DNA from: Oasisia sp. SBJ-2009
Lineage: Eukaryota > Annelida > Polychaeta > Sabellida > Siboglinidae
Direction of reading: 5' to 3'
Assembly: GCA_964017155.1 (NCBI GenBank)
Contig: OZ024855.1
Coordinates: 5,081,190 to 5,145,189, forward strand
DNA: 64,000 nt
The notes under the pieces are model-generated. The model was not told the origin of the DNA, made no database searches, and saw nothing but the letters and a program-made list of their open reading frames with translations. The position numbers were made by a program, and so were the translations under genes. Position 1 is the first letter of the stretch, and every line of letters starts with the position of its first letter. Below are positions 24,601 through 36,200 of the stretch, in pieces.

Positions 24601-27600
24601 CAGACATCGGCCTCAAGGACATGGACAACCTCACAGACATAGGCCTCAAGGACACGGACAACCTCACAGCTCTATGCCTCAAGGACATAGACAACCTCAC
24701 AGACATAGGCCTCAAGGATATGGACAACCTCACAGACATAGGCCTCAAGGACATGGACAACCTCACAGACATAGGCCTCAAGGACACCAACAACCTCACA
24801 GACATAGGCCTCAAGGACATGGACAACCTCACAGACATAGGCCTCAAGGACATGGACAACCTCACAAACATAGGCCTCAAGGATACACTAGCCTCATTGT
24901 GAGTGTTGTGACATTGACCTCAAAAACAACTCATAGGTCGCCATATATCTTGCTTAATTTTGCGAGTTTAATATCTCTAAGAAAGGATAAATGAAAACAT
25001 TAGAAGTATGCACATATATGTGATGGTATAACATGTCCAGTTGTCCACACAAACAAACAAACAAACAACTAAAAACAAACAAACAAACAAACAAACTCCT
25101 TTTTCTTTCAAAATCAGCATCTGCATGACATTGAACTGAATTGACGCAGTTTGACTCCCTGGGAAGAGGGAAAGATGGAGACCAGCAAAAAGATGGAAAG
25201 ACAGTGTGAAGATGAACATGGACTTGAAGAGGCTGAAAGAAGATGTGCAAGACAAGACCAAAACAAATGGTGACAACTCCCACATTCCAAGCTGACCCTG
25301 TGATAGAGAATGGAGAGAGAAGAAGTGTTTGCCTCACCCTTGCTGCGACTGGTGTGAAGTCTCCCCCGCAGCCAGACCTTTGTGTCCGCCGCTGTCAAGT
25401 CCTTCGCCTTCCTCAGCTGCCGGTCAGGCTTCTCTGTCGACTGGATGAGGGGCAGGTTGCCATAGCAATGGCTGGAGTAGTCCTCCGCCTCACTCGCCTG
25501 GGCCTGCTCCGCCACCTACACACACAGGGCACGGAGTCAACTCACACAGGGCACGGAGTCAACTCACACAGGGCACGGAGTCAACTCACACATGACACGG
25601 AGTCACCTCACACAGGGCATGGAGTCACCTCACACAGGGCATGGAGTCAACTCACACATGACACGGAGTCAACTCCACAGGGCATGGAGTCAACTCACAC
25701 TGGGCATGGAGTCAACTCACACATGACACGGAGTCAACTCCACAGGGCATGGAGTCAACTCACACTGGGCATGGAGTCAACTCACACATGACACGGAGTC
25801 AACTCACACAGGGCATGGAGTCAACTCACACAGGGCATGGAGTCAAACCACACAGGGCATGGAGTCAACTCACACATGACACAGAGTCAACTCACACATG
25901 ACACAGAGTCAACTCACACAGGGCATGGAGTCAACTCACACAGGGCACGGAGTCAACTCACACAGGGCATGGAGTCAAACCACACAGGGCATGGAGTCAG
26001 TTCACACAGGGCATGGAGTCAAATCACACAGGGCATGGAATCAACTCACACAGGGCATGGAATCAACTTAGAGCATGGAGTCAACTCACACAGGGCATGG
26101 AATCAACTCACACAGGGCACGCAGTCAAATCACACAGGGCATGGAGTCAAGTCACATATATAGGCAACAAGAAATTGGCATTTGTTATCACATTCTTATT
26201 AATTTTACCAAAGAAAGGTAATATTAATTAATATAATTAGCTTCAACCACGAGAAGATACAAATTTAATTTGTTAAATTATAAATTAACTTTCAAATAAG
26301 GGCTTGTAAACACAAGATTATGCAGAGGGAATTCTACTTAACAAAATCTCTAACACATCTAACTATAATATAGTTTATATGAATGTATAGTTTATATGAT
26401 GTCTGTATCAACTGCACAGTAGTACAGTGTTGGCACAAACCTCAGCTTGTCGCTGCTGTTTCTTCGCCAGCTTCTCTGCTTCTTTCTGCTGTTTCTTCAA
26501 ACCTTTCTTTGACATAGGCTTGTCATCTTGGCTGGAGTAGACAGAAAAGCAAATCGATTACTGTCAATTTCCTGAATTTAGCCATAAAACGTAAATCAGA
26601 AAGCATTATTGTCAGACAAACCAGAGGTATATTGAATATATGATTCATGGCTCCAAGAATGGTTTATTGTACGATTTAACTCACTTTGCTCCAAACTAAG
26701 TTAAATCATACAATAAACCAGTGGTAAATGTTAAGGAAGTCTGGTAACCCTGATGGATTACCAACAAACAGACTTCAGTAAGTATGGACTAGAGGAAATG
26801 TAGGTTCCCTTGTCTTAGCCCAGGATGTTTACACAGCAGGTGACAGTAGGATTCTTTGAAGCACATTCCTATAGATAAGCTTCACTGGCTTCCCATCCAT
26901 CCATCCATCCATCCATCCATCCATCCATCCATCCATCCATCCATCCATCCATCCATCCATCCATCCATCCATCCATCCATCCATCCATCCATCCATCCAT
27001 CCATCCATCCATCCATCCATCCATCCATCCATCCATCCATCCATCCATCCATCCATCCACCCACCCACCCACCCACCCACCCACCCACCCACCCACCCAC
27101 CCACCCACCCACCCACCCACCCACCCACCCACCCACCCATCCATTCATTCATGCCAGGGTTGGAAAAAATCATGATTTTTTCGAATAAATCGGATTTTTT
27201 CGATTAAATCGGATTTTTTCAATTAAATCGATTTATTTGATTTTTTCAACATTCTTGACAATCATAAGAAATAATATGTAATTCGGAAAATAAATAAAAG
27301 TGGAATATCATAATATACCCAATAGGCTGAACATTTCATTCTTAGCATTTCTAAAGAATTAAAGCAAAGTTGTTATGTACAAATTTAAACTATATTTTAA
27401 AATACATACAGTTAAATCAACTGGTAGTAGCATGCAACGTAAGTATAAATTTAAGATAATCTGAAAAAAATCAATGTCTTGATTTTTTCAAGTTGATTAA
27501 ATCAATGATTTAATCGATGATTTAATCAATTTGATTAAATCAATGCCAACCCTGATTTATGCTAATGTTTAACTCGCTTCACTGTTGGCCAATTCTCTCA

Positions 27601-29986
27601 GTGTTGCCTGCCCACTGTTGACCATACCATCTAGGTGTGAAAAACTTTCTGCTTGACTCCTGAGCCAGCTATTCAAATACAAATACATTCAATTTCTGTA
27701 TACAAATATATATCTGAACCAACACTGAGTCGGGCGATCATCGTCTGCAATTTTCCTTTCAATGTATATCGCATTATCTTCTTTAAATATCATGAAAGCT
27801 TTGATGTTTGCTTATTTAGACAGTGCTCAATGGATTCATACCAGTTAGTGTTGGTTCATATTCATGCTGCAAAGTGGATTTTATATACACAAATGCTGGT
27901 CAGTAGGATGAAGCTGGTTAGGTAAAAAATGGCGGTCTTTTACTTTCTGAGGTAACTATGAAAACGACAACCTACAAACTGCTCCTCACATATCTTATAT
28001 ACACACACTAGGTTGCAAAATAAAATAATTTACATTACCGAAACAATAAAATTCACAAAACAAACACATGCAATACTTGCTGTCATCAGCAGCAGCTACA
28101 TGTAGCTATAGGATTACTGTGATATAGGTATTGTGTCGAGGCGTTGATTATTAACAGTGTAGGATTAAGAATGATTAAGGATTAAGATAAAACTGGAGTT
28201 TGTTAAGCTCATTTATGTAGAGACGCTGCAATAAACAGTCTTGTGAGGGGACTCAGAGGAGGCAAGTCACTTCCAAGGAACATTTGCATGTGGCGCTGCT
28301 AACTGAGGAAGACGGGGACCAAACATAACAAAATAAAGACACCATTGTCTGTGATACAACCTAGTGATATTTTAGACTACTTTATTGTAATACAACTTCA
28401 AATTTGGCATAAAATCTCAAACACATTACTTTTATGTGTAGATGTATTGAAGCACCACATCACACACAAAAACTGAAATTATGCAAACAGTTGAATTGTA
28501 CTGTGTATATCATTTTCAAAACACAAAAAAAGAATCACGATACATCGTAAAACCCACACATGTGACGTCCCATGATCCTCGGAAAAATCACCCAAGACCA
28601 CTGTCACACTGAAGATGTGGTGTTATTTAAAACAAAATGTTGCCTGCCCTCATGACTTTTAGTTCATTATTCAGACTAAAAGATATTTCCTCGGGGAATT
28701 TCTTCCTTCTTTCGCTTTCCAAAAGGTTACATTTGACACAGTCTCTCGAGTGTTATACTTGCAATGCAATGCCTGGGAACCTGATGCTGAATTTTGGGAA
28801 TCACAGGCGAGCTCACAAACATTGTATGTGACGTATTTATTTTATTTTAGATTGCTCCGTGCAGAGCACTAAATTTTGCATGTTGTGGCGATCGTTCTGA
28901 ATCCTATTTTATAATCATTGTCCACTGAACTACTTGTATCTAAATTCAGTCACCTTTCAATTGCAGCTTGGCAATGATATCAACCATAAAGTAAATATTG
29001 AGGAAACAAAATAAAAAATCAACGCTATGGATAGCAGCGGGCGAGTAGCCATACATGTGAAGAAAGAGTGCATCTGATTGGCGAGTGGCCAGAGATGCAA
29101 CGAGAGACCCTGTCTGACTGGCTCATGTATTAGAGTGGCAACGATACTAGTTCACATGCCATCTAGTGAATCGTGTTACCACCATGTTGTTTTTGCAAAA
29201 TATTACTATAATTCTTTTGTCAATGTTTCGCCACTATTGTGCTTGATGTTCATGACACTCTTCAAGAACATTCAGTGAAATTCAAAAACATTCCAGGGTA
29301 TTCGAATGAATTTTTTTTATTCAAGAACATTTTGGCGATCTGGCCCCGGCAATCTACGGTTACGCCTATGTCGCTACAACCCTCGTTACTCCTCTCTTAA
29401 ATTATATATTGGATAGGCCAATCAGTAGGTTTTCCACTGGTACCACATTTTCCCAATTCTGACCGTATGAATGGGAATGTCAATTTATGATGGGGCGAGT
29501 AGTCAAATCGGCCTTATTTTGGTAATTTACTATAACGACATGCAGCTTTCCAACGGTACGCATGCACAAATTGTAAGCTATGCCCTGATTCTCAGTTCCT
29601 CTGTAATCAAAATGGGACTTAGTTTTAAAAGGACGACGGTCGCGAATGCGGATGTGACACCAGGAAGTGACACAAAAGTTTAATTTTTTATCAATTTTTT
29701 TTATAAGTTTTGAAAAAACGAAAACTGGTATTTGGACAAATCAAAGAAACGGCCGAATCGGGATCACCCATTCACGTAAGTAAATCAAACATTGTCACAA
29801 CTCAGTATATAATAATGATTATGCCATGGATACCAAATATGGCTTTTGTATTATAACTCCTAATATAACTTGATAAGCCGGTACCGTCCCCAAATATCGT
29901 CCACTGGCTGGCTCTTATGTCAGAAATTGTTCTTTAGCTGCATCGTACCTGGCTTGCGTATCGCCTGCTGCATTCGCATCAGCCAT
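18680..29986 (-). CDS. DARS1: Aspartyl-tRNA synthetase, cytosolic
   Basis: A class IIb synthetase that charges tRNA-Asp in the cytosol; in animals it belongs to the multisynthetase complex. Fourteen coding exons, 5' to 3': 29949-29986, 26441-26531, 25338-25515, 24259-24361, 23844-23946, 23330-23404, 22727-22895, 22239-22373, 21479-21626, 21167-21235, 20173-20293, 19904-19984, 19423-19534, 18680-18843. They total 1587 nt (528 aa) with every phase matching; the human protein is 501 aa. The N-terminus [16 protein letters not shown] leads into a lysine-rich extension. An OB-fold anticodon domain follows (about 85-180). Motif 1 lies near [11 protein letters not shown] (about 240-250). Motif 2 is [11 protein letters not shown] (about 299-309) and motif 3 is GGGIGLERV (about 495-503). 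The C-terminus [10 protein letters not shown] is near-invariant in the family. All catalytic motifs look intact. Confidence 0.97.
19111..19212. repeat. Short direct duplication in DARS1 intron
   Basis: The segment TAAGTGTAATTTTCGTCTTT with AAAATTAATTTCAACC occurs twice, about 58 bp apart. Confidence 0.8.
20840..21140. mobile_element. MITE copy (family of 33553-33868) carrying an internal minisatellite
   Basis: The ends match the other copies: CATTTGGATGGGT at the left, and GACCGGCAAAAATGTTACCC with TGCATAAAG at the right. Inside is a GATCTTGGCTTTTGAGTGTG array of 23-bp units (about 20996-21090), absent from the other copies. It lies in a DARS1 intron and ends close to the donor of the exon at 21167-21235. 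Confidence 0.65.
22374..22540 (-). repeat. Tandem decayed copies of a DARS1 exon start
   Basis: Upstream of the acceptor of exon 22239-22373, the minus strand carries three diverged copies of the acceptor-plus-exon start (AGCTG...GGAGGGTGGAGCGAATGTGT), 43-63 bp apart. The outermost copy still encodes [10 protein letters not shown]. Only the innermost is used in the deduced mRNA. Confidence 0.85.
24366..24895. repeat. 33-bp minisatellite abutting a DARS1 acceptor
   Basis: About 15 units of CCTCAAGGACATGGACAACC plus TCACAGACATAGG. The array starts within about 20 bp of the acceptor at 24362. A unit length divisible by three gives long artefact ORFs on both strands. Confidence 0.95.
25140..25290 (+). 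mobile_element. Possible LINE ORF2 C-terminal scrap in a DARS1 intron
   Basis: A plus-strand reading across frames resembles the RP(A/K)KRWKDSV...DLKRL...AQDKTKW tail of LINE ORF2 proteins (about 25150-25270). It overlaps no exon and is broken. Assignment is by motif only. Confidence 0.4.
25517..26152. repeat. 22-bp minisatellite abutting a DARS1 acceptor
   Basis: About 28 units of CACAGGGCATGGAGTCAACT(CA) with CATGACACGG variants, beginning right at the acceptor of exon 25338-25515. Long plus-strand ORFs in it are artefacts. Confidence 0.95.
26893..27140. repeat. Two fused tetranucleotide arrays, CATC then CACC
   Basis: About 41 CATC units (to about 27058) switch abruptly to about 20 CACC units. 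It lies in the large first DARS1 intron. Confidence 0.97.
27155..27554. mobile_element. Non-autonomous hAT-type MITE
   Basis: 400 bp bounded by terminal inverted repeats CAGGGTTGG...CCAACCCTG. It is flanked by an 8-bp target duplication with one mismatch (ATTCATGC / ATTTATGC). The subterminal sequence is rich in GATTTAATC-type blocks. The CAGNG termini and 8-bp duplication are hallmarks of hAT transposons. It inserted at the very end of the CATC/CACC array and has no coding capacity. Confidence 0.85.
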
Positions 29987-30231
29987 CGTTAACGTCTATT
30001 TCTTAGATGTAATTGAAACACCTCTTAAATGCGCACTACTTATATGTATTGCAATCTGAGGCAATCGCTCTGGCTCATGTGGCAAGTTAAACGTCCCACA
30101 ATTCCGCTCACAAAATGGCGGACGGAAGAGTGGGTGTTCCGGAGTTCTTAGCGTAATTCAATGTTTATCTGCCGAAAAGCGCACGTAAATGTTTGAGCAC
30201 TCGGCTTGTGAGTTTGTGGAATAGGCTAGAG
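29987..30231. promoter_or_regulatory. Divergent promoter between DARS1 and the zinc-finger gene
   Basis: The two start codons (DARS1 at 29986 minus; zinc finger at 30232 plus) are 245 bp apart, head to head. A YY1-like AAAATGGCGG lies at about 30113-30122. No TATA box is evident. Shared regulation is inferred from spacing. Confidence 0.7.
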
Positions 30232-33200
30232 ATGTCGAGGAGAAAACAGCTAAAGCCGTACCACGTGTTGGGTGAGTAAAAACTGCCTGTTTTGTCTGGT
30301 CGAACACGCAAGCCCGCCAGACAACTGGGCGTGAGCTATTTTCGCATGCATGCGATACATCACGCGTGCGCGCACGGGCGCAGTTGCAAATATGCGTGCC
30401 GCATTCTTGGCATGAATGCGTGACTCGATAAATAAAAGATAACCTTTGTGCGTGTCTGAACGGCGACTGCTCGCTGCGTGCAGTGTATTGACCGCGTAGG
30501 CAGTAGCTGTTTACCGTCGTGGGCCTGACTTTCCAGTGTAAACTTTGTTCACTTTGTTTTGGGTTTGTCTGCTGCTTCGAACCCTGCGGTAAAAAAGACA
30601 AGGCATGCAACACAGTTGCGCGGTCCATACCCACCCAGTACTTGAAGTAGTTACTACAGGTTTTGTTATGCTGTAACTTGTAAGCTGGTTTGTACTGGTA
30701 TTTAAAAACAAGTCAGTGAATGAATGTAACCTGTGCCTGTAGCAAAAAAATTGGAAAAAATAAACTTCACTGAGAGACTGAACGTGACTCATCAGCAGCA
30801 AACATGCTGGATTCATGTTTTATATTTTTTTTAATAGTCTACTAATACATTTTACTGGTTAACATATCCTGATAGGTGCCGTACATGTTCTTAGAACCTG
30901 AGTCATCAATGGTAATGATTGAACAACCTGTTTCCATCATTGCCAGGCCTCTGATAGCTGTCACTTGTATGTCATAGAAGTTGAGCCTGTCCATTCTCCA
31001 GTGTTATGATACATCAAACTGTTTCTCTGTCATACAACCTTAATAATTGTCCAGTGTTTTGGTGATTATATGGCAGTCTTCCTTATTCAGATGTGATTTG
31101 TATGAGCTTGTTACGGTACCTAACATATACCATCTCCAACTATGTAAGGATCTACATTTTAATACTGGTAAGACCAGAGCTTACTTATTTTTGGTTTTCA
31201 GGACTTCCGTGCATTGGGAAATTTTGAGTTATGCCGACATTACATGATTCTTGAGAGGATTTAACATTTTGTTCCTTTCATACAGAACTTGTAATTGTTA
31301 CATCTAGAGATTAGTAGAGAGATTTGACAGTCTCATGTTTTACCATTGACACATATTTGTGTATTGGATACTCAACCTAGAACAGTATGCAATGTACTAC
31401 AAGTCTATGTACACAAAGATGGAGTCAAATACACTTTGCTATATTTTCACAAAGTTCAATAAACACAAATATGTTTTCTCAAATACTTTTTTCCTCAAAA
31501 GCAAGTATGTCTTTTCAAATATAAATAATATAGTTTTTCTCATAAATCTGTTTCTGTTCCATGTGTTTTGTTGATATGTTTAGTGTAAAAACAATTACAA
31601 CTTTTGTATTCTTGCCATGAGGCTTATACTTATAAGTACTGTAAAACATGGTATTTGAGCAAACCAATATAAAAACAAAAAATTAGGGTGTTTAATTACT
31701 CTGTCTAATTGAACAATTGCCTTGATCTCCAAGGAAACTCACAGCTGAATAAACAATGGACAGAATAATTGTTTAATTGGCCCTTTTATATAACTTGATC
31801 TTGTGTCAACTTCCAAGATTTCTGTTTGTGATTAATGATACAGTCACAAGAGTCATTGCGTCTTTATGACCCAAGCTTGTTGAGCTGTGGTCTCTTTGAC
31901 ACTCAGTGCAGCAAACACACTTATCAAAATACAATGTCTTCTCCATTGAATACATTACTTTTGCAACATGCATTCTACAACATTTATGAGATTAGTAGAA
32001 CACTGTGTTTCAAATACAAATTTCGAAGTAATTATTTTACTCCATCTGTGTCTATTTTCCTTAAATTACTTTATGCTTCTTGCACAGGGTCTGCAATCAA
32101 AAAATGGCATCATCTTTTGCAGTTTTTCATTTTTTATATGCTAGGATTTAAAAAAGTCGAATTTAACCATCTTTGTCACCAGGATTTTTTTTTGGCACTA
32201 CTATGCATAAACCAAGAACCATTACTTTAAAGTGTAGTATTTTTATTGTCTGTACAGTGCCACTGGCACAGGAACAAACTTATAAGTCACGGGATCTCAG
32301 ACCCGGAGCTTCAGCACCACTCTACCTCCACTGCCTGGGACCACTGATAAACGGGACCGAGTGCTGTTGAATTTTTTTCAGTCACCATTACTTGAGCTTA
32401 TTTGACTGTTACATATTATTAATGACATTCATGACGTGACTACCATCATCGAGTACTCCTTGGTCTATCATGAAGCTACTTTGTGCAGACTGATGAAATA
32501 AACTTATGTTCTTCTTACACATAAGTAGCCTACAGTCAGTGCTGCTGTGTTGAGTTAGTAATGACTGCACTTGTTTTTCAAGACCACTATTTGTTATTCC
32601 AAATTTTCGAGGGAAAAATTATATACATCACTGGAAGTGATAAGAACAACTTTGCTGACCCAGTGGATGTGATGCACTGTCTATTCATGCATATGAACAA
32701 ATACCATGAGATATCAATGTGCGCATGAAAATAAGCCTGTTTGTATTCATATTTTTAAAAATGATAAATATGCGTCAGCTTTACAGTCCAGTGCGTGAGA
32801 GCGTCATATGAATGCTGGATGCATGAGATTCGTGCCAAATGCATGAGACACGATAACTCTGCATTGCTGAGGATGCAAAAATAAACACAAAAATACCAAT
32901 ATTATAACTACAAATAGACTTATGAAATTTAACTATTTCTAGAAATAAACTGAATAAAAATAATGTGATCTATTGTTTGTTAAAAAACTTTGTTTTCATG
33001 GCAACACTGCTACATTTTCCATATTTTATGCCTATACGGATGTTTTACAACCATTTATAATAGCATAGATGGAGTGAGTGACTCAGATGTTTGAAATGTA
33101 AGTAAATCATGTTTGGGATTTTAAAATAAAAATAATAAAGAGTTTCAGAGTTGTCTGGATTTGCACATGGAAAACACACAATGAACACTGCATCTGTGTC

Positions 33201-36200
33201 AACAGATCTATTAAAAAACACTGTGTCAAAGAAGTGCTCCCAATACACTAGACCTCACCTTCCAGTCATTTACATTAAAATCTCACCCTATTTTGTGACA
33301 GTTGGTATAATATAACTGTGAACTTGATTGACACGACCTACCCAGTACTTTTTTTAACTTCTATATAAGACAACTTTGGTATTCTAGATATAAAAAAAAA
33401 ATTGTCCCAGGGAGCCATGCAATGGCTAGATTGGCTACATGGATGATGACAGATTCTTGTTAGATTGCTGTTCTTGGAAATCTCTTTAACATATAGCTTT
33501 ATTATAGATTATGGTAGCATTTGCATGTGCATACAATTCTGTGTACACCAGGGCTTTATGCAGGACCAAATTATTGCCAGTCACACATGTTTTGGTGGAC
33601 ACATGGATGTTAACAGTTAAGCCAGTTTACAAACTTTAAAATGGGTCTGATGACCTGAAATGGACTATAAACACACACGTGACACCGTTTACATTAATTT
33701 CTAAGGCATAACTGACAACTCTATGGTTTTGAAACACCTTTTTTTGCTCCTTCATTTTTTTTACCTGTCCACCAGTCCACCACCCATACACCCATATTCT
33801 ACCTGTCCACAACGGGTTTTACCCATCCAAATGACGGGTGGATGGGTCTCTGCATAAAGCTATGGTATAAACAAAGATAAATTTGTAAATATTATATTTA
33901 CGGTAGCACTGAGCAAACATTATATTGCATTGTTGTAACTTACAGTACACCCTGACATTGGCAATGAAAATATGTTCTTTAGCTTACAGTTACATAAAGC
34001 GACATATCTGTTTTATATTATTATCTTTATGATTACATAAATAAATGTCTCCTTTCTAAAAAAAACTACTCGTCCAAGACGATCGGACTGAGCTTATTTT
34101 GCATCCAATAGTCTTATGCAGAGACCCATCCACCCGTCATTTGGATGGGTAAAAACTGTTGTGGACGAGTAGAAATATGGATAAAAAATGAAGGACCCAC
34201 AAATATTTTCCAAATCCATAGACATTGTCAGTTATGCCTTACAAGTGAGTGTAAATGGTGTCACATGTGTATTTGTAGCCATGTCATGTCATCAGACACA
34301 TTTTAAAGTCTGTAAACAGGCTTAACAGTTAACATCCATGTGTCCTCCAAAACACGTGTGACTGGCAATATTTTGGTCGTGCATAAAGCCCTGTCGCACC
34401 CTGATGGTTATCCTACATAAAGACCAGTTACCCTTATTATTGGCCTTATATAACCCTTTCAGCACAACACAAAGCCGTTGAACATGTATTTGTTACAGTG
34501 CAGGAATGAGTGAGTAACTGTGCAGTTCCACCTGCATACAGTGCTACTGTTACTGTACACATAATTATATGCAGTGCTGCTGTGACACGCACTAGTCATG
34601 CATGTGCTGTGCGGGTGTCACGCGTGTAGCACGTCACAGTGCATGCATGCAGCATGTCACCGGGTGCACAGGGCCTTGTTGTCACCGGTTTGGCAAACAT
34701 GAACAACCATAGACCAGGGTTCCTGTTACAACTAGACAACTACATGTACAGATTTAGTCCTGTGTTTATATTTGCCTATTGTATGCTGAATGTAGATGTA
34801 AATGAGCCTATATTGTATGGTGAATGTAGATGTAAATGAGCCTATATTGTATGCTGAATGTAGATGTAAATGAGCCTATATTGTATGGTGAATGTAGATG
34901 TAAATGAGCCTATATTGTATGCTGAATGTAGATTGTAAATGAGACTATTGTATGCTGAATGTAGATTGTAAATGAGACTATTGTATGCTGAATGTAGATT
35001 GTAAATGAGACTATTGTATGCTGAATGTAGATTGTAAATGAGCCTATTGTATGCTGAATGTGTTGGACTTATAAAAAGCCTGCACAGCAAAGCAATCCAT
35101 CTATCACTTTCCATTCCAAGGTTGTGCATTATTATGTCTGTAGACAGGGTAACTAGTAGCAGCAACCATGTCTAGTTCTACTTCTAGATAAAGCAGTGGA
35201 AACATGTCGGACTGATTCACATCTATACACCCACATTGTTTTATTAAAATAATTAACAGTTCTATATTTTTGACAGAGTTCTTACACTTAAAAACAGTGA
35301 GAACTGTGACTATTGCTTGTGACACATTGACAGTTGTAAGTCACAGAAGATGATTTACAAAGTGACAATTTAGCACCATGTGTGGGCAGTTGTACCATTG
35401 GCTGTGACAACACATAGGCATGCTTTGAGGTTGAACTACCCGGGTAGGTGTAGTGTGGTCGGCCAGGGGATTCCTTCCCAGTCTTCTAGTCATGAATGGA
35501 TGAGTTCTAGTTGGTTGGTCTCCGAGGCCTTCACTCCACAAACATCATAAGTGCTTTCCACTTCTACTTTCCACATCAGTGCAGTCATTGTGATTACAGT
35601 TGTAACAGATTACAGTTGTAACAGACCACAATGTCTGGCAGTGTTATGTTGCTGAATAAACAATGTGTGTTTTCTGCAACTAGCTTCTTTGTCAAATTCT
35701 GTTCACTGCAAGTGCAATTCTGAAGCCACTGACAGCTCCTGAGTTATGCGCCAGATTCAGATGTACTGAGTGGAAGCCAGTGTCTTCTTGGGTTGCCACC
35801 AACCCCCCAATATACAGAATATTATGTATTTAGAAGATATATATGGCATCCTTTATAATAAATGAGAATGGGGATCCATTCCGTTTTTTCGTCTGGAAGG
35901 TGGCAACCTTACTGTCTACTTCTGAGTGTTCTTACCTCCTGACTGAAAACCACCGTGTACTCCCAAGTGGTTAGCCAGATTCTGTCAGTTCTGGGCTTTA
36001 TTATGCAGAATTTTGTTTCCTAGTCACACATTCATTTGACACGTGCATGTTAACATACTTACAAGCCGATTGACACATGTTTTATGATCTGAAATAAATT
36101 ACAACCACACATGTGAACACCCATTTTCAAGGCATAACTGACTATTAATTTTATGATTTTTGAAGACTTGCTCCTTATTTTTACCTGTCCAGTAATATTT

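Noticed and set aside
24362..24994. Asn/Leu/Asp/Met and Arg/Pro/Met repeat ORFs
   Set aside because: The 33-bp array in a DARS1 intron.
30158..30634. 158-codon minus-strand ORF opposite zinc-finger exon 1
   Set aside because: It lies antisense to the divergent promoter and first exon, has no recognisable domain, and is not joined to any exon.
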